Positions 9,208-17,477 of a DNA stretch of 64,000 bases are shown here, piece after piece. The first letter of the stretch is position 1, and every line of letters begins with the position of its first letter. Both the position numbers and the translations under genes were made by a program. The notes below the pieces were generated by a model. The model ran no database searches, was not told the DNA's origin, and saw only the letters and a program-made list of their open reading frames with translations. Source of the stretch: JAJNBD01 sp964471475 (GTDB lineage: Bacteria > Pseudomonadota > Gammaproteobacteria > CAISUE01); assembly GCA_964471475.1 (NCBI GenBank), contig CAYYFQ010000003.1, positions 62,001 to 126,000 on the forward strand, read 5' to 3'.

Positions 9208-10505
9208 GGTTCACTTCTTTGGTTACTGGCAAGAATTTTTACTAAACTAAGGAAGAAAGCGTCTTCTGAGTCAAAATCATCCGTCGTAAAAACATAGGAA
9301 AATCCTGTCTGTTGATGTGATAAATAAAATGCTTCCGAAGCATAACCGATTTCACCACCGCTATGTCCCCACAAAGTAACGCCGTTCGGCTTTCCAGAAT
9401 CGTCAAGCATCTCATAATAATCAAGTCCCAAACCTGAAAACGTATTAAAATGATTGTGAGAACCACTGGTCACAAGTGCGTGATGATCTTTACCGCCTAA
9501 CATTAATTGCAATGTTTTTGCTTGTACAACTTGGTTTGATTGCAAATCGAGCATCCAGTGCAACATATCTTGAGTGGAACCAATCATTCCACCGTCGGCC
9601 ATGCCGATCCATGTTATATCACTCGCCAGTGTGATATCGATTAAAGCGTTACTCACATTTTTGTATTGCTGAATCACAAGGCAAGGAGGTGGTTGATCTA
9701 CAAAAATTGGAGCGGTGGCAATTAAAGGATCCATCGCCGTTTGTTCGGTCGTGTAAGGTGTATAGGCATGTGCCATATGAGGTGCAATCAGATTTACATC
9801 AGGGAGAAAATACGTGTTAGTTAATTTTAATTGAGCTAGTAATGTATCGGCATTGTGTTTATAGGTTTTATTGCTCAACGCTTCAATAACTAATGCCAGT
9901 AAATTAAAGTTGGCGTTGGAGTAATGATATGCTCCGTCGGTATAAAGCTCTTGCTCTGCTGACATACGAATAATTTCGGGAAGCGTCCATTGATAAAATC
10001 GATTGCTACGCCATCGTTCCCAATACAGTGGATTAAACATATCTTGTTTTAAACCACTGGTGTGTGTTAATAATCGTTGGATGGTTATTTGGTTTAAAAA
10101 AGGATATTGATTGAGTAATTGTTGCAAAGCGATAACTCCGGGATTTTGTACATCGCCTTGTGCTACAACTGCATGAAGTGTTTCATTCAAAGCCAATTGA
10201 TTTTTTTCAATCAACTTCATAATCAATGCCGCATCATACATTTTGCTGACACTGCCAAATTCAAAATAATTGTCAGTCTTAAGTGATTCACCCGAAGTGA
10301 TATTTTGAACGCCACTCACTAAAGTGACCATGGGTTGATTGGGCAATTGAATGCTTAAAGAAATCCCTGGGATTGTGGTATTAGTATACGAATCCATCAA
10401 CTGTTGAATTTGCTGATATATGATTTGTGGGTTTCGGTTAGTATCTGCAAAGGAAGCGCCTGCCAATCCTAAAAACAGAGTAGCGATCAAGTGTATTTTT
10501 TTCAT
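9204..10505 (-). CDS. secreted beta-lactamase-fold serine hydrolase
   Basis: A paralogue of the next gene with the same fold: signal peptide (MKKIHLIATLFLGLAGASFA), SxxK at Ser85-Lys88 (SVSK), YSN in YHYSNANF, and HSG in GHSGGEIGY. The frame is open 68 codons further upstream, but the internal start at 10505 is preferred. It is preceded by AAGGA at 5-nt spacing and begins exactly with a signal peptide, whereas the extension does not look like coding sequence. The 433-residue protein is probably exported. The pair likely arose by tandem duplication and has since diverged. Substrate unknown. Confidence 0.88.
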   Translation of the reverse strand: MKKIHLIATLFLGLAGASFADTNRNPQIIYQQIQQLMDSYTNTTIPGISLSIQLPNQPMVTLVSGVQNITSGESLKTDNYFEFGSVSKMYDAALIMKLIEKNQLALNETLHAVVAQGDVQNPGVIALQQLLNQYPFLNQITIQRLLTHTSGLKQDMFNPLYWERWRSNRFYQWTLPEIIRMSAEQELYTDGAYHYSNANFNLLALVIEALSNKTYKHNADTLLAQLKLTNTYFLPDVNLIAPHMAHAYTPYTTEQTAMDPLIATAPIFVDQPPPCLVIQQYKNVSNALIDITLASDITWIGMADGGMIGSTQDMLHWMLDLQSNQVVQAKTLQLMLGGKDHHALVTSGSHNHFNTFSGLGLDYYEMLDDSGKPNGVTLWGHSGGEIGYASEAFYLSHQQTGFSYVFTTDDFDSEDAFFLSLVKILASNQRSEP

Positions 10506-10689
10506 CGAAATCCTTGTGATGGTTATTGTGTCTTCATTTACCTGTCGTTTCAAGCTTACATTATACCTTACAAAGCTTAAGCAGGGATTAATTGTTTGAT
10601 AAAGCAAATAGAGAATCTCTGCACTGGACAAAAATTTAAAAGCTACTTGAAAAAGCTTGTTAAAAACGCTGTCGCCCCGCGATTTATTC

Positions 10690-10707
10690 GGCGTTGTTGC
10701 ATAAATC
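10690..10707. repeat. IS5-family-like terminal repeat, solo
   Basis: GGCGTTGTTGCATAAATC closely resembles the terminal inverted repeat of the IS903 group of IS5-family elements (GGCTTTGTTGAATAAATC, from memory). No transposase frame lies next to it and no opposite end was found, so this is at most a solo IS end. Confidence 0.35.
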
Positions 10708-10773
10708 AATTCTCGATCAGCGTCATTAGAAAATTTACTAAAATCACTCCAAGCAGGGAACCCATAAAATAAC

Positions 10774-11124
10774 TCAGAGAATAATCAGGGGGCGTGGATC
10801 AAAAGTTACACGTATTTTGGTAATCTTACCATTTTCAACATGGCTCCAGTTGGCCACAATTAATGGTTTATCTGTTTTTGTTGTGTGTAATTCGTACCAT
10901 GTCATAATATTGGATTCATCAATCCACATGTGCTGAATCACGATATCCGTCATAATGCTAGCTAAGCCTCTAAGCCCTTCAGTGCACTCACCTGCGCCGG
11001 TGGCTTCGCCTAATACACCAATAAAAGTAATATCATCGGAAAAGAGTGAATGCAAGGTTTTAAAGTCGTGTCTTTTCCATGATTCAAAGTAGGTGGTTGC
11101 GATATCTTTCAGGCTCGTTGTCAT
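10774..11124 (-). CDS. SnoaL/NTF2-like protein
   Basis: The 116-residue protein begins with the helix and strand pattern of the NTF2-like SnoaL superfamily (IATTYFESWKRHDFKTLHSLF, then DDITFIG) and ends in a strand-rich half (VANWSHVENGKITKIRVTFDP). Members are small cone-shaped barrels used as polyketide cyclases, isomerases or ligand-binding proteins. The exact activity cannot be assigned. It is divergent from the LuxR-type regulator, with 85 bp between the starts, so the two may share a regulatory region. A link to the polyketide synthase 5 kb away is possible but unsupported. Confidence 0.7.
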   Translation of the reverse strand: MTTSLKDIATTYFESWKRHDFKTLHSLFSDDITFIGVLGEATGAGECTEGLRGLASIMTDIVIQHMWIDESNIMTWYELHTTKTDKPLIVANWSHVENGKITKIRVTFDPRPLIIL

Positions 11125-11209
11125 AAAATATTCTCTCTTGATGAATTATTCCAGTATTATATGAGTACGAACCAATCTTTAGAATAGCATTTTTGTGCGG
11201 GTAACTTTC

Positions 11210-11926
11210 ATGAATGATAAACAGTTTCTACAAGCAATGATTTCGGCCGTAGAGTTAACGAGTAGCGGCATACCCGATCAAATGCTTAGCATTAAAGATC
11301 TCAACTCAGTCAATCTTTATTGCTCAAAGGGTTTTGCTGATGCAATAGGTGTCGCTCAAACATCTATTGCCGGCTCAACTTTTTGCACGGGACAGATTTT
11401 AGATATAGTCATTAGTGAAGATCAAAAAGTATTTAAATCCCGTAAACTACAGGCCTTTTTGAAAATCGATAGATTTCATAACATGATAAAACCATTAATT
11501 TTTATTAAATCTCCGATTATCAATCCTAATACTAATAATGTGGTGGGGCTTTTATTGCAAGTATTTGAATATGGCATCACCAATAATTTTCATCAACAAA
11601 TTGTGAGTTTATATAACAGTTTTTCAACTAAGGCAAAACAATTGGTGCCAATTAAATTATCCAAGCGAGAAAAGCAGGTGATATTTTTTTTCTTGGCGCA
11701 TTTAAGTAGTCAAGAAATAGCGGAGACGTTGCATAAGCTTGAAAATAAGCGTGTCACCAAAAGCACCATTGATAGTATTTTTACAGATCAATTGTATTTA
11801 AAATTTGATGTAACCAATCGCATTGCTTTGCATCAAAAATTATTGGAATTAGGATATAATAAGTTTATTCCGCAAGAGATACTAATAAGTAGTAGTGTGC
11901 CACTAGAAGCAGCTAAAATATATTGA
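11210..11926 (+). CDS. LuxR-type HTH regulator with PAS-like N-terminus
   Basis: The N-terminal 130 residues look like a PAS-type sensor domain (MLSIKDLNSVNLYCSKGFADAIG, later strand-rich ICNPN-like text). The C-terminus carries a LuxR/GerE-type helix-turn-helix starting LSKREKQVIFFFLAHLSSQEIA, with an insertion before the recognition helix. An upstream GTG at 11195 is in frame, but the ATG at 11210, 238 codons, is preferred because GGGT lies 5-8 nt upstream. It probably controls the divergent SnoaL-like gene or the accessory genes around it. No phosphoacceptor receiver domain is present, so it is not a classical response regulator. Confidence 0.75.
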   Translation: MNDKQFLQAMISAVELTSSGIPDQMLSIKDLNSVNLYCSKGFADAIGVAQTSIAGSTFCTGQILDIVISEDQKVFKSRKLQAFLKIDRFHNMIKPLIFIKSPIINPNTNNVVGLLLQVFEYGITNNFHQQIVSLYNSFSTKAKQLVPIKLSKREKQVIFFFLAHLSSQEIAETLHKLENKRVTKSTIDSIFTDQLYLKFDVTNRIALHQKLLELGYNKFIPQEILISSSVPLEAAKIY

Positions 11927-12035
11927 TATTTGTATTTGAAAAAACTCCGAGGGAATATATTTTTGTTGCGCCATTCAAATTATTTGCCGACAATAGAGTC
12001 AATAATGAAGAAGCAAAATCTTGGGAGAATAATTT

Positions 12036-12326
12036 ATGTTTGTTATTTTGTTAGAGTATCTTGTGCCCTTAGAAGTTGTGGATCGATATTTATCCGAACA
12101 TCGTGAGTATTTAGAAGAAGCTTGTCAAAATGATTTTTTGATTGCCTCTGGTCCACGGAATCCAAGAAATGGTGGTGTGCTTCTATCACACTTGAGGGAT
12201 AAAGAGAAATTAGAAGCATGGTTAGCGCAAGACCCTTTTTATACAAATAAAATTGCAAAATATACGATCATTGAATTTAATCCGGTGAAACATCATCCAG
12301 ATTTTAAAATCTTTATTGAAGAATAA
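12036..12326 (+). CDS. YciI-like protein
   Basis: A 96-residue protein with the YciI-family layout: a ferredoxin-like start (FVILLEYLVPLEVVDRYLSEHREYLEEA), the conserved glycine/proline stretch ASGPRNPRNGGVLL, and a final strand after DPFY. The conserved His of the HxxxL segment (EHREYL) and the Asp of QDPF, proposed as active-site residues in YciI, are both present. The biochemical role is unknown in most species. The start follows GGGAG. Confidence 0.8.
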   Translation: MFVILLEYLVPLEVVDRYLSEHREYLEEACQNDFLIASGPRNPRNGGVLLSHLRDKEKLEAWLAQDPFYTNKIAKYTIIEFNPVKHHPDFKIFIEE

Positions 12327-12345
12327 TAGAGTCAGGCTTGGTTTT

Positions 12346-12354
12346 TGCTATAAT
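12346..12354 (+). promoter_or_regulatory. extended -10 promoter
   Basis: TGCTATAAT is a perfect extended -10 element, 52 bp before the start of the proline-rich gene. No good -35 box is seen, which extended -10 promoters tolerate. A second weaker TATAAC lies about 30 bp downstream. Confidence 0.5.
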
Positions 12355-12405
12355 ATAAAAAAAAATGTAAGATTGTGCTATAACAATAACTAAGGAATAA
12401 CTGAG

Positions 12406-13785
12406 ATGGGATATGCAGAATTTTTCTACCTTTTTTCCACCTATATCAATCCTCCTGCTTCTTCTAAAATAAAGACCCAGATTGATAATGAAGTTACCAA
12501 GAATTTTTTGGAGTTACTCCAATCTTTCTGTGCTATTAATGAAGAGCTTGCCTCCTCTCAGTATCAACGCATTTATAATCAGCTCACACCACTTATAGAT
12601 GCTATTCGCGCCAATTCTGATACAACGAAACACCAAGAATTATTTGATGCACTTATGCTGCGTTTGGGTAATGCTGGAGATTTTGAGGAGATGATGGAGT
12701 TATCAAAAAAAGAATCGACAATCAAGCGCGAAAAGGAAGGAAAAATAGCAAGGCACATACCATCAGCATGCGGCATACACGCACCAATGAAAAGTAATCC
12801 CCAAAACGGAAGACAACCGCCGCTTCTGCCTCTATCCTCTATGCGTTCTAGTAGAGTACCTCAAGGAGCAGCTCAAGTTTTCCCACCGGCAATTGCAGTT
12901 TCTTCACCTATGGGGCGTGTGGCAATACCATCAACCTCGCAGAAGTTACCTCATACTTTAGAAAATGCCCATTTCCGATGTGCGGGTTACGAAGAAATAA
13001 CGAGAGAAAATAAAAAAATATTTGTTGCAACGACCGTTGAGGTAAATGCGCATGCTTATTTTAAGGCTTTTAAGTACACAGTTCCTAAAAGACCTCATGT
13101 AGTTATTACATTACCACCAAATACCTTTAACAATAAAAAAGAAAGACGAGATATAAACCAACGGGTAGTCAGCAACATAGCTAGCATATCATCAGCTATT
13201 ATATTTTCTAGCGCCAACGAAACCTTGTCCTTGACTTTACAAAATATACTCCCTCACGCTCAAAATCGTTTAAATACTTGCAGTAAGAATTATACTTATT
13301 ACGATACCGAGTCAGATACTGATATTCAAAAAATGAATATTGAAAGAAATGTGATACGCCCTTTTCTCCAAAAAGCATTTCGTTCAGGTCCTCCAAGCCA
13401 AGAAATAATCGATGAGGCCATTGAAAAATTAAAAAAGGAGCTAAACAAACAAAACCTAAAAAACGGCTTTCCGGTAAGCGTAGATGCAGTCCCTCAAATT
13501 CAAAAGCTTAGACCTATAATCCAACCATCAGTGGATATTCCTCTACCACTCCCACCACCTCCTCCCCCTCTTCCACAACAACAAATTTCCCAAAAAGTTC
13601 TCAACGCAGGAGAATCAATACTAGGAAAAAGAGTTTATGAGGAAGGGGCAATCTTTGCGCCTTTAAATCCGCCTCCGCCACCACAAAGGAATATGGATGA
13701 CGATGATAGATCAGAAGGTGAGTTAGTCGTTGATGAAGGTAGTGACAGCGACGAGTCCCCTCTCAAAAAGCCACATGTTAAATAA
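12406..13785 (+). CDS. proline-rich acidic-tailed protein, candidate effector
   Basis: The 459-residue protein matches no family I recognise. It has a helical N-terminal 110 residues, a low-complexity linker (about 125-180), a mixed central part, a polyproline run (IPLPLPPPPPPLP near residues 378-390), a second run (NPPPPPQ near 422), and a strongly acidic C-terminus (DDDDRSEGELVVDEGSDSDES, about residues 431-451) ending in basic PLKKPHVK. No signal peptide or membrane segment is present. Polyproline tracts and an acidic C-terminal tail resemble substrates of type IVB secretion systems and proteins that bind host SH3, WW or profilin partners. The effector role is inference only. The start follows AAGGA and an extended -10 promoter. 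Confidence 0.75.
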   Translation: MGYAEFFYLFSTYINPPASSKIKTQIDNEVTKNFLELLQSFCAINEELASSQYQRIYNQLTPLIDAIRANSDTTKHQELFDALMLRLGNAGDFEEMMELSKKESTIKREKEGKIARHIPSACGIHAPMKSNPQNGRQPPLLPLSSMRSSRVPQGAAQVFPPAIAVSSPMGRVAIPSTSQKLPHTLENAHFRCAGYEEITRENKKIFVATTVEVNAHAYFKAFKYTVPKRPHVVITLPPNTFNNKKERRDINQRVVSNIASISSAIIFSSANETLSLTLQNILPHAQNRLNTCSKNYTYYDTESDTDIQKMNIERNVIRPFLQKAFRSGPPSQEIIDEAIEKLKKELNKQNLKNGFPVSVDAVPQIQKLRPIIQPSVDIPLPLPPPPPPLPQQQISQKVLNAGESILGKRVYEEGAIFAPLNPPPPPQRNMDDDDRSEGELVVDEGSDSDESPLKKPHVK

Positions 13786-13909
13786 CATGGAATAATCTAC
13801 TATCATTGACAGCACGTCTCTTTCTAAAACCGATAGTTGAGAGATGAAGTGACTGGTGTGGTTTATCTTCAGAATGCTCCGAACCTCTATGAACTGGAAA
13901 AAACATTGT

Positions 13910-14377
13910 TCAGACGTGACTAGCGCTATACCTTTTCGCTCTAAAAAATCTTTGCAAAATTTCTGCGGATTCCTGAGCGCGTATACCACCTACCACTTCT
14001 GCACGATGATTCAAGGAAGGGTGATCTAACAATTGAAATACACTTTGCAGCGCACCGGCTCTCAAGTCAGGAGCAGCAAATACTATTTTAGGAATGCGTG
14101 CTTGGATGATGGCTCCAGCACACATCGCACAAGGCTCTAAGCTCACGTATAAAGTAGTATGAAGTAAACGATAATTTTTCAATTTTTCCGCTGCTTGTCG
14201 AATCGCTAAAATTTCTGCGTGTGCACAAGGGTCAATGAGTTGAATGGTTTGATTGTAAGCAGATGAGACGGGCTCCCCTTCTTGGTCAATGATAAGAGCT
14301 CCAATAGGCACCTCCCCTTCATGTGCCGCTTGTTTAGCAAGGCGTAATGTTTCCTCAATCCAATATTCATGGTTCAT
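13910..14377 (-). CDS. tadA: tRNA-specific adenosine deaminase
   Basis: TadA deaminates A34 to inosine in the wobble position of tRNA-Arg(ACG). The zinc and catalytic motifs of the cytidine-deaminase fold are complete: HAE at His53-Glu55 and PCAMC with Cys83 and Cys86. The N-terminus (YWIEETLRLAKQAAHEGEVPIGA) and the C-terminal RRFFRxKR-like helix (LQRFFRAKR) are typical. At 155 residues it is slightly short for the family. It lies 28 bp downstream of the RND permease gene on the same strand and may be the last gene of that cluster. Confidence 0.95.
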   Translation of the reverse strand: MNHEYWIEETLRLAKQAAHEGEVPIGALIIDQEGEPVSSAYNQTIQLIDPCAHAEILAIRQAAEKLKNYRLLHTTLYVSLEPCAMCAGAIIQARIPKIVFAAPDLRAGALQSVFQLLDHPSLNHRAEVVGGIRAQESAEILQRFFRAKRYSASHV

Positions 14378-14405
14378 TATTAAGACCTGCCTCTTTGAAT
14401 CTCTT

Positions 14406-17400
14406 TTAATAAACTTTGCGTTTTTCTTTATAAACTGCTAGACGATCCTTCACCCACTTTGGTAATCGATCAAGATAAAGAAAAATAATGGGGGTAGTAA
14501 AAAGAGTCAAGACTTGAGAGGTCAACAATCCACCCACCACCACTATTCCCAAAGAACGTCGTGATGCTCCTCCTGCTCCCATAGCGCATACAATAGGAAG
14601 CGCCCCCATAAAGGCTGCAAATGTTGTCATCATAATGGGCCTAAAACGAACAAGGCAAGCATCACGAATAGCCTGTACTTCCGTTAACCCACTTCTTAAA
14701 CCATGCAACGCAAAATCAATGATAATAATGGCATTTTTTTTCACGATGCCAATCAGCATCAACAACCCAATAAATCCGTAAAGATCCAGAGGAAACCGTG
14801 TCAAAATTAAAGCAATAAGTGCCCCAACACTGGCAGTTGGTAGTGAAGAAAGAATCGTAATAGGATGAACAAAACTTTCATATAAAATTCCAAGCAAAAT
14901 ATAAATAGCGGCCACCGCTAAAAAGATCAATACACCATAACCGGTTAAAGAGTCTTGAAACGCTTTTGCATTTCCTTGAAAACTTGATTGAATGGTAGGA
15001 GGCAACTGCATATTTTTTTCTGCGTGTTGAATCGCATTTACCGCATCACTTAAAGAAGCCCCTATTTTTAAATTAAAAGAAATTGTGAGCGACGGCGTTT
15101 GGTTTTGATGATTGATCACCTCTGGGCCCACCGTGCGCTGAAAGGTACCTAAGGCCGCGAGTGGTACAAGCTTGCCGCTATCACTTTGCACATATAACTG
15201 TTTTAATACTTCGACATTTTGAAACTCAGGAGCGACTTCTAAAATTACTTGAAACTGATCGTTCTGCCCATAGATTGTTGAAATCTGCTGAGACCCCAGA
15301 GCATCCCCTAAAGTATTTTCGATGCTATTCACACTCACTTGCAGGTTGGTAGCTTTATCTCGATCAATATCCATGGTGATTTGAGGACTCGTTAATTCTG
15401 CATCTGTCGTCACATCTACCAAGTAAGGGATTCTCTTCATAGCTTGATACATTTTTTCACCATAAGGATATAAAACCTCTAGGTCATCCGACTGCAGAGT
15501 ATATTGATATTGGCTCTTCGTAGATTTCCCCCCAATGGCTAAAGCAGGTTGTCCTTGAAAATACGCCTTAAGCCCGGGAATCAGATGAGCCTGCGAGCGC
15601 AAATTAGCTAAAATGTCATTGACATTTTCTCGCTTATCTCGAGGTTTCAAGCGAATCAAAAATTGTCCCGTATTATGATTAGTAATAATAGACACCAAAG
15701 AATCGACATAAGTATTTTTTTGTAAATCGGCTGCCAGTTGTTGTTGAAGTTTCACCATCGCAGTAAAAGAGGTATCTAAAGAGGCTTCTGTTCGACCAAA
15801 TAATATGCCCATATCCTCTTCAGGAATAAAACCCTTAGGAACACAGTAATACAATACTCCTGTTAAGACTAAAGTAGCAGCCCAAATAAGTAAAGTCAGC
15901 CTTTGATGAGTTAAACACCAATCCAAACCAAGCTCGTAGTATGCTTTCAAGCGCTCAAAAGCTTGCTCAAATTGGTGCAGATAACGATTTTGAATTTCTT
16001 TTGCATTGGTAATGCGGCTTGCCATCATCGGTGTCAACGTAATGGAGATTAAAGCGGAAATTCCAATAGAAATAATCAACGTAGCTGAAAATTCATGTAA
16101 GAGGCGTCCCAGCAAGCCTGGCATAAATACCAACGGAATAAATGCTGCCATAAGAGATAACGTCATCGAGACAATAGTAAAACTAATTTCACGTGAGCCA
16201 TCAAGCGCCGCTTGCAGCATTGATTTTTCCATTTCATGATGACGCATAATATTTTCAAGCATCACAATGGCATCATCTACAAAAAAACCAACCGCTAAAA
16301 TCAATCCCATTAAAGAAATATTATTAATACTAAACCCACAGGCCGCCATTCCTCCAAAAGTACCCATAATTGTTAAAGGGAGCACGATACTTGGAATAAC
16401 TGTGGTAGAAACATTTTTTAAAAATAAGAAAATTACCAGCACCACTAAAATAGCGGCTGTCACCAAATTAAATTTAACTTCATCAATCGAAGCCTTGATA
16501 GAATCTCCACGGTCAAAAACCACTTTTAAGTCGATCGTTTTTGGCATCGTTGCTTCAAATTGAGGCAACACTTTTTTAATTTTATCTATCACGGCCAAGG
16601 TATTAGCACCAGGTTGTCTGCGAATAGATAAAACAATATCTCGCTTTCCATCGCGCCAACTCGCGACTTGATTATTCTCAACACTATCCCATACTTGCGC
16701 AATAGCATCTAAACGTAATGCTTGGTCATTTTCATACGTTACAATCAATGGTCTATAATTAATCGCTTGCAGTAATTGGCCATAAACATTCATCGTGAAC
16801 AATTGTTGTTCGCCATTGATAGAGCCAGTTGGAACATTGACATTAGCGTTTTCAATGGTTTGAATAAGATGGTCAAGACTTAGTTGATGCGCATTCATCG
16901 CTAAAGGATTCACTTCAATACGCACTGCATATTTTTGACTCCCATTCACATCGACTTGTGCCACCCCATCAATCATTGATAATCGTTGTGCTAATTTATT
17001 TTCCGCATATTCATCCACTGCTGACATGGGTAAAACATCCGAACTTAAGGCAATATACATAATTGGCGAATCCGCAGGATTCACTTTTTTATAATAAGGT
17101 GGTGTTTGCATGGCAGTAGGAAGTTTTTTTTGTGTTTTAGAAATAGCTGCCTGCACGTCTTGTGCAGCTCCATCGATGCTGCGATTTAAATCAAATTGCA
17201 TGGTGATTTGTGTTTGACCTAAGCTATTGCTTGAAGTCATTGAGTTTAAACCAGGGATACTACTAAAATTATTTTCAAGAGGTTCAGCTACGGCTGAAGC
17301 CATGGTTTGTGGGCTTGCTCCCGAAAGATCAGCTGTCACTTGAATAGTTGGAAAATCCACATTGGGGAGGTCGCTTACGGGCATCGAAAAATAGCCAAAT

Positions 17401-17477
17401 ACCCCAAATAATAAAAGTGCCGCCATGACCAAAGTCGTCATGACTGGGCGTTGAATAAAGATGGCTGATATATTCAT
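14406..17477 (-). CDS. RND efflux permease (MdtB/AcrB-like)
   Basis: A 1023-residue inner-membrane pump of the HAE-1 family. It starts with the usual cytoplasmic end and first helix (IFIQRPVMTTLVMAALLLFG), has the conserved DLPNVDFPTIQV segment, two large periplasmic loops, and twelve predicted membrane segments with the family signature GFFVDDAIVMLEN in the middle. The sequence is closest in feel to MdtB/MdtC-type permeases. No membrane-fusion partner or outer-membrane channel gene is adjacent, so it either pairs with one encoded elsewhere or has a specialised role. Its ATG overlaps the pepN stop by 4 bp, giving translational coupling to an unrelated peptidase. Confidence 0.93.
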   Translation of the reverse strand: MNISAIFIQRPVMTTLVMAALLLFGVFGYFSMPVSDLPNVDFPTIQVTADLSGASPQTMASAVAEPLENNFSSIPGLNSMTSSNSLGQTQITMQFDLNRSIDGAAQDVQAAISKTQKKLPTAMQTPPYYKKVNPADSPIMYIALSSDVLPMSAVDEYAENKLAQRLSMIDGVAQVDVNGSQKYAVRIEVNPLAMNAHQLSLDHLIQTIENANVNVPTGSINGEQQLFTMNVYGQLLQAINYRPLIVTYENDQALRLDAIAQVWDSVENNQVASWRDGKRDIVLSIRRQPGANTLAVIDKIKKVLPQFEATMPKTIDLKVVFDRGDSIKASIDEVKFNLVTAAILVVLVIFLFLKNVSTTVIPSIVLPLTIMGTFGGMAACGFSINNISLMGLILAVGFFVDDAIVMLENIMRHHEMEKSMLQAALDGSREISFTIVSMTLSLMAAFIPLVFMPGLLGRLLHEFSATLIISIGISALISITLTPMMASRITNAKEIQNRYLHQFEQAFERLKAYYELGLDWCLTHQRLTLLIWAATLVLTGVLYYCVPKGFIPEEDMGILFGRTEASLDTSFTAMVKLQQQLAADLQKNTYVDSLVSIITNHNTGQFLIRLKPRDKRENVNDILANLRSQAHLIPGLKAYFQGQPALAIGGKSTKSQYQYTLQSDDLEVLYPYGEKMYQAMKRIPYLVDVTTDAELTSPQITMDIDRDKATNLQVSVNSIENTLGDALGSQQISTIYGQNDQFQVILEVAPEFQNVEVLKQLYVQSDSGKLVPLAALGTFQRTVGPEVINHQNQTPSLTISFNLKIGASLSDAVNAIQHAEKNMQLPPTIQSSFQGNAKAFQDSLTGYGVLIFLAVAAIYILLGILYESFVHPITILSSLPTASVGALIALILTRFPLDLYGFIGLLMLIGIVKKNAIIIIDFALHGLRSGLTEVQAIRDACLVRFRPIMMTTFAAFMGALPIVCAMGAGGASRRSLGIVVVGGLLTSQVLTLFTTPIIFLYLDRLPKWVKDRLAVYKEKRKVY

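Noticed and set aside
10506..10709. N-terminal extension of the second serine hydrolase
   Set aside because: The internal start at 10505 has a good ribosome site and begins a signal peptide. The extension crosses the IS-like end and does not look coding.
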